A stretch of 64,000 nt of DNA from an uncultured bacterium (GTDB lineage: Bacteria > Verrucomicrobiota > Verrucomicrobiia > CAIQCK01). The notes beneath the pieces were generated by a model. The model was not told where the DNA came from, did no database searches, and saw nothing but the letters and a program-made list of their open reading frames with translations. The stretch covers positions 1 to 64,000 of the forward strand of contig CAIQCK010000121.1 in assembly GCA_903870275.1 (NCBI GenBank). The letters are read 5' to 3'. Below, piece by piece: positions 1 to 8,039 of the stretch. A program made the position numbers and the translations under genes. How positions within the stretch are numbered: the first letter of the stretch is position 1; every line of letters begins with the position of its first letter.

Positions 1-121
1 ATTTCTTGGAGTGGGCCTCGATGGCTTTTGCGTCGTCGCACCCGCCCAACGGGTCATACATTGGCGGCCAACCGCTTCCCAGCCGCTGGCCGCCGCCATT
101 CCCGCCACTGCCTCTAATCAT
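1..121 (-). CDS. Possible 5' end of a gene running off the left edge
   Basis: An open minus-strand frame starts with ATG at 121 and stays open to the window edge, about 40 codons. It is Gly-rich at first and then contains DPLGGCDDAKAIEAHSKK. I do not recognise a family. The only support is that the frame is open and has a start codon. High GC makes such frames common by chance, so it may be spurious. Confidence 0.2.
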   Translation of the reverse strand, partial: MIRGSGGNGGGQRLGSGWPPMYDPLGGCDDAKAIEAHSKK

Positions 122-144
122 GCGTTTGGGCAACAGGCCCGCAA

Positions 145-207
145 GCCGTGGGCTACGATCTTCTTCTTGCGTCGCGAGACCCACGGCTCGCGCCGTGGGC
201 TACGATC
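145..207. repeat. REP-like hairpin, two copies of a 16-nt unit
   Basis: GCCGTGGGCTACGATC occurs at 145-160 and again at 192-207. The second copy is preceded at 180-187 by CCCACGGC, which gives a tight CCCACGGC-TCGC-GCCGTGGG hairpin. It lies just downstream of the 249-1982 gene and may act as a 3' structure. It resembles the other small hairpin repeats of this window in style but not in sequence. Confidence 0.6.
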
Positions 208-248
208 TGGTGCCGCTCCGTGGCTAAAACGATTTGGGCAACACATCC

Positions 249-1982
249 TCACGGACTGACCCGGCGGTTCACGAGATCGCCGAAGGGCGCAAGCAGGCCG
301 TATTTGTTCTGCCACGTCGTATACATGATGCCCACCGCGTTCGGCGTGCGGTCGAGCGCCTCCAGCCAGCCGCGCGGGTTCTCCAGCGTGTCGGCATCGT
401 AATACGCGCCGGCCAGCGTGCGGAAGCCGAGGCCGGAGAAAAACTTCAGGCTCGGCTCGCGCTGCTTGTAATACCAGCAAACGATGCCGAGGTCCTTCGG
501 CACGTGCTGCCACGAGCCGGTGAAATCGCCGTCCACCATGAAGTAGTCGCCGTGCGCGTTGTGGTTCGGATCGAGCATGTCCGACCAGCACCAGACGTCC
601 GCGCCGGGGCTGGCTTCGCGCAGGATCGCCGCCTGCTTGGTGATGCAGTCGCCGAGAATTTCGCCCATTGTCAGGTGCCGCGCTTTGCACGCCGCGCACG
701 AGCCGCCGGCGCGCACCTCGTCCATGCTGAGGAGATATTTTTTCGCGCCGACATGCTGCGCCAGCGATTTCGCCACCGCGCGCCAGATTTCATAAACCTT
801 CGGCTCGGACATGCAGATCGTCACCTGCCCGGCGTTGATGGCGACGGCGTGATACCAACTCACGCGCAGCCGTTCGCCGTCGCGGATGCGACCGCCCGGC
901 AACAGTTGCAGCGCCGGCGCGTCGTGATCGGGCCGCGTCAGGCGAAGTTTTGGCTCGCTCAGCGGCGCGTAATCCTTGCCTTCTTCGAAAACCGTCTTTC
1001 CATCCTCGCTGCGCACGACCACCGGCGCGCCGGGGCGGCGCAGGACGTTGACGGGGCCGACTTCTTCGAGCCGCAGATCGTCAAGCCAGACCTTGCCTTC
1101 CTTGCCGCCCCAGAGGCCGGCGTAAATCTTCACGTGGTCGAACTGGAGGCTGTTGAACAGCAGCGTAAACTTCCGCCAGTCGCCGGTGGACTGCACATTT
1201 GGCTCGAACGGCGCGAGCGAGCGTTTTTCAGCCAGCACTTGCAGCATGAAGGCTCTCTCCGGCTTCAGCCCCTCGGTTTTCACCCAGACGCTCAGCCGGT
1301 AGCAGCGGCGCGGCGTGACGGCCACCTCCTGCATGATGCGGCCGTGGCCGTGTTCGGGGTTGAACTTGCCGGCGTTCTCGATGCGGAGCGAGGCGCGGCC
1401 TTCCTTGAAAACCTCCGTGTCCTGAAACGTGATGCGGCCCGGCTCGTCGGAGAAGCGGAAGCCCTTGAAGCGGTTGCGCTCGGACTCCTCGAAGCCGCCG
1501 TTGGCGATGCGCGCGGCCGGGTCCGGCTCGATGCGCGCCTCGCCGCCGCGCGCGACGAACGGCGCGTTCTCCACCGGCAGGCCCTCGGCGAGATTCGGGT
1601 CGCGGTGCAACACCGCGCTGCCGTAGCCGGCCGAGAAGATGGCCGGGATGATCTCGATGTGCCGTTCCGCGCAAATCTGTTTCACCGCGTCGAGCCGTCG
1701 GAAGTAATCCGGCTTCTGTAAATCAATCACGTCGAAGCCGCCGGTGAGCAACATGCCGTTCAGCCCGTGCTCGGCCGCCGTCTGCGCGATGCGACGGATC
1801 TCCTCCACGTCGGCGTCTTTGTTTAAATTGAGCGAGACGTAAACCCACCGCTCGGGATAAATGCGCGGCGGGGCCGCGAGCGAACCAGCAGCGTTTTCAG
1901 CCGCGCACGCCGGGAACGCCGCCGCCGCGGCGAGCGCAACCATGACCATGATGAGAGTTCTGCGATGAGAGGTGGTCTTCAT
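249..1982 (-). CDS. Secreted TIM-barrel glycosidase-like protein with an inserted carbohydrate-binding-type domain
   Basis: This is a 577-residue protein. The chosen ATG at 1982 begins a clear signal peptide (MKTTSHRRTLIMVMVALAAA, then an Ala-rich stretch ending ACAAE); an upstream in-frame ATG would only add a basic tail. The first part (about 40-150) reads as the start of a TIM barrel (WVYVSLNLNKD, IIPAIFSAGYGS). A segment beginning IANGGFEES (about 180-310) looks like a CBM4/9-type beta-sandwich (GRASLRIENAG, VWLDDLRLEEV). The barrel then resumes, with a SMDEVRAGGSCAACKARH stretch containing a D-E pair like that of GH20 catalytic sites. The GH20-like relation is an inference; the substrate is unknown. 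It lies 71 bp downstream of the DUF6807 gene on the same strand, probably in one operon. Confidence 0.7.
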   Translation of the reverse strand: MKTTSHRRTLIMVMVALAAAAAFPACAAENAAGSLAAPPRIYPERWVYVSLNLNKDADVEEIRRIAQTAAEHGLNGMLLTGGFDVIDLQKPDYFRRLDAVKQICAERHIEIIPAIFSAGYGSAVLHRDPNLAEGLPVENAPFVARGGEARIEPDPAARIANGGFEESERNRFKGFRFSDEPGRITFQDTEVFKEGRASLRIENAGKFNPEHGHGRIMQEVAVTPRRCYRLSVWVKTEGLKPERAFMLQVLAEKRSLAPFEPNVQSTGDWRKFTLLFNSLQFDHVKIYAGLWGGKEGKVWLDDLRLEEVGPVNVLRRPGAPVVVRSEDGKTVFEEGKDYAPLSEPKLRLTRPDHDAPALQLLPGGRIRDGERLRVSWYHAVAINAGQVTICMSEPKVYEIWRAVAKSLAQHVGAKKYLLSMDEVRAGGSCAACKARHLTMGEILGDCITKQAAILREASPGADVWCWSDMLDPNHNAHGDYFMVDGDFTGSWQHVPKDLGIVCWYYKQREPSLKFFSGLGFRTLAGAYYDADTLENPRGWLEALDRTPNAVGIMYTTWQNKYGLLAPFGDLVNRRVSP

Positions 1983-2053
1983 GCCAGCTTCTTTCGTTGA
2001 GGTTTTGAGTTTGCGATTCTTTCCGTTTTTTTTCAATCAAGCCGCGCCGGATT

Positions 2054-2998
2054 TCACTTCGCAACATCCGTTGTCCATTTCGTATAAGCCTCCGCGACTT
2101 TGCCGGCGGTGCAGTCGTTGCGATGAATCCAGAGTCGGTAGCGCAGCGTGACGGGCTTGCCGGCTCGCAGCGTGACCGACTCCAGCGCCGGCCAGGTCGG
2201 ATTCAAGACGCCGTAGAACCGCGTCAGCCACGTCGTCGGATACGTCGGGTTTTTGGGATGATCGAAGATCGCGACGCCGCTGACCGCGTCGCCCGCGCCG
2301 AACTTGCCGGAGTAATCGGCCCACGGCGACCGCACCTGCACCGCGTCCTTGTCGGTCTTGCCCGTCGAAAGCCAGATGGAGGCGTCGCGGCGGGGCGCGA
2401 ACCGCAACGTGAAACCGCCGTAGCCTTTGTTGGCCTCGTGGCGTCCGCTCAAGGTCACCGGTTCTTGCTCCGCTTCCAGCGTCACGGTCACATCCATCGC
2501 GCGGCCCGTCTCAGTGCGCCGATGAATGCGCGCTTCCACCGTCTCGCGCATGACGGAGCGGTCGCCGATGAACCAGCCGTTCTCGACGCCGAGCACGGCG
2601 CAGTCGGGCTTGGTCTCGCGCACGAGCCACCGCTTGAACCGTTGCTGCATCCCGACGCATCCCCACGGATCGTAAGTTTTGCCGCCGATCGTCACCTCCG
2701 GCCATCCCCAGAACAGGCCGCGATGATGAAAATGGTCTTTCGGGAAATCGTCGGTGAGAACGACGCCGTCGAGGTCGTAAACCGGGTGGAAATAATCGGC
2801 GCGGCGGAACTGCTCCTTCACACCATCCTTGAGTTGAAGGCCGTAATTGAACACCAGCACCAGCTGGCTGTTCTCCGTCAACGCCAGTTTGCCGTCCTCC
2901 TGTTCGGCCCAGCGAAACGCCTCCTCCGCCGGCGCGGCGACAGCGACGAGCCACGCGATGACGCCGACCACGCTCATGATCACACTCGGTTTCTTCAT
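2054..2998 (-). CDS. DUF6807 (PmoA-family) secreted protein
   Basis: This 314-residue protein starts with a signal peptide (MKKPSVIMSVVGVIAWLVAV, then AAPAEE). The family signature DHFHHRGLFWGWPEV is seen near residue 90. It is followed by the typical beta-rich body (VTVTLEAEQEPVTLSGRHEA, GYGGFTLRFAP) and a C-terminal RYRLWIHRNDC. Pfam names the family PmoA (methane oxygenase), but these secreted proteins occur with sugar-metabolism genes in Planctomycetes and Verrucomicrobia and are not methane monooxygenase subunits. The biochemical role is unknown. It is the first gene of a likely two-gene minus-strand operon with the glycosidase-like gene at 249-1982. Confidence 0.85.
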   Translation of the reverse strand: MKKPSVIMSVVGVIAWLVAVAAPAEEAFRWAEQEDGKLALTENSQLVLVFNYGLQLKDGVKEQFRRADYFHPVYDLDGVVLTDDFPKDHFHHRGLFWGWPEVTIGGKTYDPWGCVGMQQRFKRWLVRETKPDCAVLGVENGWFIGDRSVMRETVEARIHRRTETGRAMDVTVTLEAEQEPVTLSGRHEANKGYGGFTLRFAPRRDASIWLSTGKTDKDAVQVRSPWADYSGKFGAGDAVSGVAIFDHPKNPTYPTTWLTRFYGVLNPTWPALESVTLRAGKPVTLRYRLWIHRNDCTAGKVAEAYTKWTTDVAK

Positions 2999-3030
2999 TG
3001 CTCTCTCACTTTTCTGTCGTCAGTCATCAG

Positions 3031-3211
3031 TAATTGGTAACTGGTAATTGGTAACTGGTAATTGGTAACTGGTAATTGGTAACTGGTAATTGGTGATTGG
3101 AAATTGGTGATTGGAAATTGGTGATTGGAAATTGGTAATCAATTGGCAGTCACGCATCACCGATAACCAGTCACCAGTCACCAATTACCAATCTCCAGTC
3201 ACCCATCACTC
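3031..3211. repeat. AATTGGTAACTGGT minisatellite with an inverted downstream arm
   Basis: Bases 3031-3146 are a degenerate tandem array of GGTAATTGGTAACT and GGTGATTGGAAATT units. Bases 3150-3211 carry the reverse complement (CACCAGTCACCAATTACCAA), so the whole can fold into a long imperfect hairpin. Related arrays lie at 6553-6623 and 60719-60832, and a weak one near 58778-58815. It overlaps the last bases of the DUF72 gene and lies behind the start of the DUF6807 gene. Confidence 0.85.
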
Positions 3212-4201
3212 CTTCCCCTCCAGCTCGTCCAGCACTTCCCCGATAACCACCGGCGCGTTGCCGGCGAAACGGTTGTTTACGGCGATGAACGCCTTCGCCT
3301 TCGGTGACCACGCGAGGGCGGCGCGGATGACGGCGGCCATGTCGGACACGCCTTCGGGAAATGGATCGCGCACTTGATCGTAGGGCTGGAACAGCCGCAC
3401 CGCCTCCGCGTAGACGCGGCCGGGCCGCAGCAGCGCGCGCGTCACCGTGAAGTCTGTCGTGAACGCCCCCGCGAGCTTGAGTTGCTCGCCGATGGCCGGC
3501 ATCCGCGTCCATGAGTTGAAGACGTGGGCCACGCGATGCCGGCGCAGGCAGGCGAAGTAGTCCGCCCCCAGCAGGCCCGGCGTGCGCACCTCCACGCCGT
3601 AGCGGAACGTGCCGGGGAGCCGGCCGAGAAACCGGTCGAGTTGCTCCAGAAACTTCGCGTTGCCCGCCGCCGTCGCGCCGTGGAATTGCGGAAACTCGAA
3701 CGCCACGTAGCCTACCTGCGCCCGATGCGGCGCGAGCCGGTCGAGAAACTCCGCCTTCAGCCGGTCCGCGTCGAGGAAACTCTCGTTCACTCCGCCGCGC
3801 CGCGTGCCGTGACGCTCCAGGTCGGCGAAGCGCGGCGAGGTGATGATCTCCGGCGCCTTGAAGCCGAACTGGAAGGTCGCCGGCGTCTGCGCGAACAGCC
3901 GGTCCCAAAACGTCTGCGGATAGAATTGATAAAACGAAAAATCGCCGCAGACCGTTGGAAACGTCCCGGCGTATTCCGCGAGGCACTCGCGCTCGAAGCG
4001 CGCCTTGGAGAACCGTCCGCGCGCCGTGTAGCGCTCGCGCGAATAAACCTGGCCAAGCCAGCCCTCGTATCTCCACGACGACGTGCCAAAATACACGCCG
4101 CGCTCCGCCCACCGCTTCACCCGCTCCGCCAGCGTGTCGAACGGCGGCGCGGGCCGGCGGCTTTCCCGGCCCATCAATTCCAGTTGCGCATCGTTCTCCA
4201 T
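3206..4201 (-). CDS. DUF72 (YecE-like) domain protein
   Basis: This 331-residue TIM-barrel protein of the DUF72 family carries the family hallmarks: GVYFGTSSWRYEGWLGQVYS near the N-terminus, then CGDFSFYQFYP, FQFGFKAPEIITSPRF, YVAFEFPQFH, YGVEVRTPGLL and the C-terminal IAVNNRFAGNAPVVI. The ATG at 4201 is preferred; an ATG 48 bp upstream adds a tail not expected in the family. The family has no settled biochemical function. It reads toward the DUF6807 gene across a minisatellite, and its promoter side faces a hairpin repeat (4253-4323). Confidence 0.9.
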   Translation of the reverse strand: MENDAQLELMGRESRRPAPPFDTLAERVKRWAERGVYFGTSSWRYEGWLGQVYSRERYTARGRFSKARFERECLAEYAGTFPTVCGDFSFYQFYPQTFWDRLFAQTPATFQFGFKAPEIITSPRFADLERHGTRRGGVNESFLDADRLKAEFLDRLAPHRAQVGYVAFEFPQFHGATAAGNAKFLEQLDRFLGRLPGTFRYGVEVRTPGLLGADYFACLRRHRVAHVFNSWTRMPAIGEQLKLAGAFTTDFTVTRALLRPGRVYAEAVRLFQPYDQVRDPFPEGVSDMAAVIRAALAWSPKAKAFIAVNNRFAGNAPVVIGEVLDELEGKE

Positions 4202-4252
4202 CGCGGCTTCGCAGCTTACCGCCAACGCCCGCCGAATGCCAAGCTGCACAAC

Positions 4253-4323
4253 GTGGATCGCGTTCTCCGAACGCGATCTTTTTCCCGCGCGATTGAACGC
4301 GTTCGGAGAACGCGTTCCACCTC
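4253..4323. repeat. REPIN-like inverted repeat, GTGGATCGCG family
   Basis: GTGGATCGCGTTCTCCGAAC begins at 4253, and its reverse-complement arm (GCGTTCGGAGAACGCGTTCC) ends at about 4320. The same sequence family forms the perfect doublet at 58943-59074. Each arm is itself nearly palindromic (ATCGCGTTC-TCC-GAACGCGAT). It lies in the roughly 280-bp gap between the DUF72 and DUF2262 gene starts; nothing else is seen in that gap. Confidence 0.8.
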
Positions 4324-4480
4324 TCTCAAATCAATCGCTCGGCGAAATTTGGATAGCTTCTGGAACCGCGTAAAATGTGCTGGACACGGTAAAAAGCCAG
4401 CGCGAAAGTTCGCTCTGTCGTTTTGAAAGACGGCAACTAGGATGTCGAATACCTGTTGGCCTGCAAGAGCACGTCACCTC

Positions 4481-4909
4481 ATGAGCGAGATCATCCATGA
4501 TGAGTTGTTTGGCACACTCGCCTACGACGAGAGTGTCCGATGGTATCGGGGACGGGTGGAGTTTTCGCCGGGGTTTCGAGTCGAGTTGTGTGTTTCAGTA
4601 GAGGGAGTTGATCCCAGTGTAGCGATTGAATGTGCTCGGCAGATATTTCCTCAGGTGCAGAAGCAGGAGGCTTCACTCCGGCTGGCAGCGGCTTTTGAGA
4701 AGCTTGCGCTTTACAACGACCAGTGGAGTCAGGGCGAGAGAATTGATGCCGCCGAGTTCGCACGACGTATCACACTCTCATCAATCGCGGTTCATTCCGA
4801 GGGAGAGATTGAGTTGTGGTATGCGGATGGCGATTTGTTTGCTGGACATTGGATTTCAGTTTCCACGGACTCTCAGTTACGAATTCAGTTTGTCGAGTTG
4901 ACCGGCTAA
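4481..4909 (+). CDS. DUF2262 domain protein
   Basis: The 142-residue product starts at the ATG at 4481 (MSEIIHDELFGTLAYDESVR). It matches the DUF2262 layout: a start like FGTLAYDESVRWYRGRVEF, a helical middle (ECARQIFPQVQKQEASLRLA), then AAEFARRITLSSIAVHSEGE and ELWYADGDLFAGHWISVSTD. DUF2262 proteins are small soluble proteins of unknown function, often in accessory regions. Base composition is more AT-rich than the neighbours. It is followed 76 bp later by another small orphan gene on the same strand, so the two may be one acquired cassette. A role as an immunity-type protein is possible but not shown. Confidence 0.75.
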   Translation: MSEIIHDELFGTLAYDESVRWYRGRVEFSPGFRVELCVSVEGVDPSVAIECARQIFPQVQKQEASLRLAAAFEKLALYNDQWSQGERIDAAEFARRITLSSIAVHSEGEIELWYADGDLFAGHWISVSTDSQLRIQFVELTG

Positions 4910-4985
4910 TCTGGGCGCAGCAGAGAACCGTCGCCTCCGCTAGTCCGTTGGGCAGTTTGGGTAATTTTCAGTGACTTTGGTCGGC

Positions 4986-5426
4986 ATGATTGCCATGTTG
5001 CGTACATATGCCACATTCACCAGTTCTCTTCCTGACGACCAGCAGGAAAAGGACGGCGAGATCGTTATTCCCGGCGGTCGGAACATCCTGGGGCGTCTGC
5101 ACGATGGCTTGGCTCGTCGAGGATTCTCGGTTTCTGAGATTAAGCAGCACGAAGATTACGGCTGGTGCTTCGAAATCGTTGCGCCCTCCTGTCGGATATG
5201 GTGCTTGATCCAGTTCTGTGAGCCGTGGCTTTTGATTACGGATCGGTGTGGCGGTCTCTTGAAGCGTCTGTTAGGAGTCAGCGACGATTCTACCCATCGC
5301 AAGGTATGCGAGACATTTCAGGATATCATTGCTGAGGATTCGTCCTTCTCGGAGCTGCGTTGGTTCACCAAGGCAGAGTTCGAGGAAACGAAGGGTCAAG
5401 GCGGACACGACAAACCAGTGAAGTAG
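4986..5426 (+). CDS. Hypothetical small protein
   Basis: The product is about 146 residues; GTG 4971, ATG 4986 or ATG 4995 are all possible starts. It contains RLHDGLARRGFSVSEIKQHE, GWCFEIVAPSCRIWCLIQFC and a C-terminal LRWFTKAEFEETKG. It has no signal peptide or membrane segment. I do not recognise the family. Its size, composition and position after a DUF2262 gene resemble orphan immunity-type genes. It converges on the UroD-like gene, whose stop lies 66 bp away. Confidence 0.6.
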   Translation: MIAMLRTYATFTSSLPDDQQEKDGEIVIPGGRNILGRLHDGLARRGFSVSEIKQHEDYGWCFEIVAPSCRIWCLIQFCEPWLLITDRCGGLLKRLLGVSDDSTHRKVCETFQDIIAEDSSFSELRWFTKAEFEETKGQGGHDKPVK

Positions 5427-5492
5427 AAGACAGAACAAACAATATGCGCCGAAATGTTGGTCCCACGCCGCCACCCGGTTTGACTTTGCCCA

Positions 5493-6494
5493 TCATCCCC
5501 GCTCCGTCGCATTCATCAGCTTCGCGAACTCATCGAACATGATCTCCGGTGCTTCGGGGCGGACGCCCACAGCTTCCCACGCGCCGTAGTCGAACACGAT
5601 CAGTCCGCCGTCGGCTGCGCCCCAGTGCCGCCACAACAGCCGCGCCTCCTCGCGAATCTCCTCCTCGACGCCGCGCGGCATCGTGGTCTGGATGTCCACC
5701 GTGGCCAGGAAACAGACGCGGCCGCGGTATTGTTCGCCGAACTCGACGAGGCCGTAGTTGCGCGATTGCTGCATGTTCAGCACGTCCACACCGAGCGCGA
5801 GGAACGAGGGCACGAACGGGTTGATCCGCCCGCAACTGTGCAGGATCACGTGCCAGCCGCAGGCGTGGATGGCGTCGAAGATCGTCCGGTAGCGCGGCAC
5901 GAAAAATTCGTCGAAAAGGTTCTGGCCGATGAACGGCCCTGCCTGCGTGCCCCAGTCGTCGGCGACGAAAAGGCCGTGGATGCGGTCGCCGAAGCGCCGG
6001 CGCAGTTCGCCGCACTGGCGCACCTTGAAGTCCACGATCATGTCCAGCACCTTGGCGACCCGTTCCGGCTCGGCGTAAAAATCCTCCATCGTCGCGGCGA
6101 ACCCGCGGAGCTTGTGCAGCCGGGAGAACAGCAGGTTGTGCGCGGTGAGCGCCACGTAGCGGTCGCCCGCCGCGGCGATGAGCGGTTCGAGGCGGTCGTA
6201 GTAAAACGGGTTGAGCGGATCGGGCGGCCGGTAATGGTCCAGCGCCTCCCACGACGCCAGCGGATTGTCCGTGACCTGGCCGATGTTTTTCAGGTCGGTG
6301 GCGCTCCACCGGCAACCCCAGTCGTCGGGCGCGGCGCGGTCGAAGAACCAGCCGGCCTCGGCGCGATCCATCTCCCAGATGTTGCACACGTCGTCGGGGA
6401 AGCCGGCCATCTTGTGGTTCCAGTGCTGCCAGAACGGCAGCCGGGGCGGTTTTTGAAAAGTGATGGCGCGGCGGACAATTTCGTGGCGTTCCAT
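5493..6494 (-). CDS. UroD-like / corrinoid methyltransferase-family protein
   Basis: This 333-residue protein is of the uroporphyrinogen decarboxylase (URO-D)/MtaA-CmuA superfamily. It starts with the typical MERHEIVRRAITFQKPPRLP and has GLFVADDWGTQAGPFIG and HVILHSCGRINPFVP, where the H-x-C pair matches the zinc site of MtaA-type methyltransferases, plus VDVLNMQQSRNYGL. Members next to sugar genes are usually not haem enzymes and may transfer methyl groups to or from corrinoid proteins or demethylate substrates. An orphan corrinoid protein is encoded at 28031. The frame remains open upstream over the antisense of the next genes, but only this part is the real gene. Confidence 0.8.
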   Translation of the reverse strand: MERHEIVRRAITFQKPPRLPFWQHWNHKMAGFPDDVCNIWEMDRAEAGWFFDRAAPDDWGCRWSATDLKNIGQVTDNPLASWEALDHYRPPDPLNPFYYDRLEPLIAAAGDRYVALTAHNLLFSRLHKLRGFAATMEDFYAEPERVAKVLDMIVDFKVRQCGELRRRFGDRIHGLFVADDWGTQAGPFIGQNLFDEFFVPRYRTIFDAIHACGWHVILHSCGRINPFVPSFLALGVDVLNMQQSRNYGLVEFGEQYRGRVCFLATVDIQTTMPRGVEEEIREEARLLWRHWGAADGGLIVFDYGAWEAVGVRPEAPEIMFDEFAKLMNATERG

Positions 6495-6552
6495 AAATGC
6501 TCCGTCCGCGAGTGTAGCGGCAGGCGTTAGACGCGCAACGGCAAAAAGTTGG

Positions 6553-6623
6553 GAGAGGTGATTGGAGGACTCGTGATTGGTGATTGGTAACTGGTGATTG
6601 GTGATTGGTGATTCGTAATTGAG
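6553..6623. repeat. GGTGATTGGTAACT minisatellite
   Basis: The stretch is a degenerate tandem array of GGTGATTGGTAACT-like units, the same family as at 3031-3211 and 60719-60832. It lies between the UroD-like gene and the Gfo/Idh gene. The rest of the 6495-6887 gap holds the two hairpin repeats at 6649-6729 and 6754-6778 and no gene. Confidence 0.8.
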
Positions 6624-6648
6624 GATGCAACAGAATGCGCCAACCCTT

Positions 6649-6729
6649 GGTAGGGCGAGCCGTCCTTGGCGAGCCGCGGTGTTCACATCCTGCGACGGGA
6701 TGCGGCTCAGCGGGACGCTTCGCCCTACC
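6649..6729. repeat. Hairpin repeat with GGTAGGGCGA ends
   Basis: GGTAGGGCGAGCCGTCC begins at 6649, and an imperfect reverse complement (GGGACGCTTCGCCCTACC) ends at 6729. Internal GAGCCG/CGGCTC also pair, so the 81 bp form one long imperfect hairpin. The layout is that of a REP doublet or a very short MITE. Confidence 0.75.
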
Positions 6730-6753
6730 TGTCTCACTTGGAAAGAGCAGAAC

Positions 6754-6778
6754 CGGCGGTCAGAGACCGCCGCTACAG
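6754..6778. repeat. Short hairpin repeat, GTAGCGGCGGTC family
   Basis: CGGCGGTCAGAGACCGCCG folds as a hairpin and is followed by CTACAG. Read on the minus strand it matches 24 of 25 bases of the repeat inside the membrane-protein gene at 36363-36437, so the two belong to one dispersed family. Confidence 0.75.
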
Positions 6779-6887
6779 TTTTCAAAACGGCGATGCTGCT
6801 GTTGAGTGGACTTGGCACAGCGACCGCGATAGCATGCGAACCGAACCCTGAAGCAAGAATCTGAAGACGAGAACCCCGGAGAGCGCC

Positions 6888-8012
6888 ATGAAAAAAATCA
6901 ACGTCGCCATCGTCGGCCTCGGTTTTGGAGCCGAGTTCATTCCCCTGTGGCAGAAGCACCCGCACACCCGCTGCCACGCCATTTGCCAGCGTAATAAAGA
7001 GAAACTCAATGCCGTCGGCGACTATTTCGGCGTCGAGCGGCGCTATTCGGATTTCGGCGCGTTGCTCAAAGACCGCGACGTGGATGTGGTGCACATCAAC
7101 TCGCCGATTCCCGACCACGCGTGGATGAGCCTCGCGGCGCTCAAGGCCGGCAAACACGTCGCCTGCACCGTGCCGATGGCCACCAACATCGCCGATTGCC
7201 GCAAGATCGTGGACCTCGCGAAGCGCACCGGCCTCAGCTACATGATGATGGAGACGGTGGTTTATTCGCGCGAGTATTTGTTCATGAAGGAACTGCTCGA
7301 CAAGGGCGATCTGGGCAAACTCCAGTTCGTCCAGGCGAGCCACCAGCAGGACATGGACGGCTGGCCCAACTACTGGCCCGGCCTGCCGCCGATGTGGTAT
7401 GCCACGCATTGCGTCGGCCCCGTCGCCGGCCTCATCGGGCGGCCGGCGGAATACGTGAGCTGCTTCGGGTCCGGCACCGTCCGCAAGGAACTCATCAAGT
7501 GTTATGGCTCGCCGTTCGCCGTCGAGACCGCGCACATCAAGTTCCGCGGCAGCGACGTGAGCGCGCGCATCATCCGCAGCCTCTTCGACACCGCGCGCCA
7601 GTATCGCGAGAGCATTGATGTGTATGGCACGAAGAAGGCCGTCGAGTGGCCGCTCGTCGAACATCAGCCGCTCGTGCTCCACACGGCGAAGCGGCCCGAA
7701 CCCAAAATCCCGCAGTTCGTGAAGTGTCCCGATTTTGCGCGCCGGCTGCCGAAGAGCATCGCCAAATACACGACGCACGGCGTTTATGACGCGAGCAAGA
7801 AGACGCACCTGAGTTTCACGCAAGGCGGCGGCCACGGCGGCAGCCATCCGCATCTGGCGAACGAGTTTGCGATGGCGCTGGTGGAGGACCGCGCTCCGTT
7901 TCCCAACGCCGTCCAATCGGCCAACTGGACTTGCGTCGGCCTCTGCGCGCATCAGTCCGCGCTCGCCGGCGGCAAGATCGTCGGGTTGCCGGCGTTTACG
8001 CTGGGCAAGTAG
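6888..8012 (+). CDS. Gfo/Idh/MocA family oxidoreductase, TVP subfamily
   Basis: This 374-residue cytoplasmic NAD(P)-dependent sugar oxidoreductase homologue has a good ribosome site (GGAGAG) before the ATG. The N-terminal Rossmann motif is VAIVGLGFGAEFIP. The usual EKP motif reads HVACTVPMAT here, so the normal catalytic lysine is missing. The same TVP form, with YMMMETVVYSREYLF following, is known to me from a conserved subfamily, so this is not random decay. A HisxxxGP stretch (YATHCVGPVAGL) replaces the usual HxxD region. The substrate is unknown. It is followed 27 bp later by a Tat-exported paralogue, probably in one operon. Confidence 0.85.
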   Translation: MKKINVAIVGLGFGAEFIPLWQKHPHTRCHAICQRNKEKLNAVGDYFGVERRYSDFGALLKDRDVDVVHINSPIPDHAWMSLAALKAGKHVACTVPMATNIADCRKIVDLAKRTGLSYMMMETVVYSREYLFMKELLDKGDLGKLQFVQASHQQDMDGWPNYWPGLPPMWYATHCVGPVAGLIGRPAEYVSCFGSGTVRKELIKCYGSPFAVETAHIKFRGSDVSARIIRSLFDTARQYRESIDVYGTKKAVEWPLVEHQPLVLHTAKRPEPKIPQFVKCPDFARRLPKSIAKYTTHGVYDASKKTHLSFTQGGGHGGSHPHLANEFAMALVEDRAPFPNAVQSANWTCVGLCAHQSALAGGKIVGLPAFTLGK

Positions 8013-8039
8013 CGGCACAAAAATCAAAGAGGTAATTCC

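Noticed and set aside
234..1721. Plus-strand open frame of 495 codons.
   Set aside because: Shadow of the 249-1982 gene on the other strand, with biased composition and no motif.
2054..2998. Particulate methane monooxygenase subunit (PmoA name in Pfam).
   Set aside because: The protein is secreted and matches DUF6807, not the membrane PmoA of methanotrophs; no pmoB or pmoC is nearby.
5493..6494. Haem-biosynthesis hemE.
   Set aside because: The H-x-C zinc motif, start sequence and sugar-gene context fit the MtaA/CmuA-like branch better; no haem genes are nearby.
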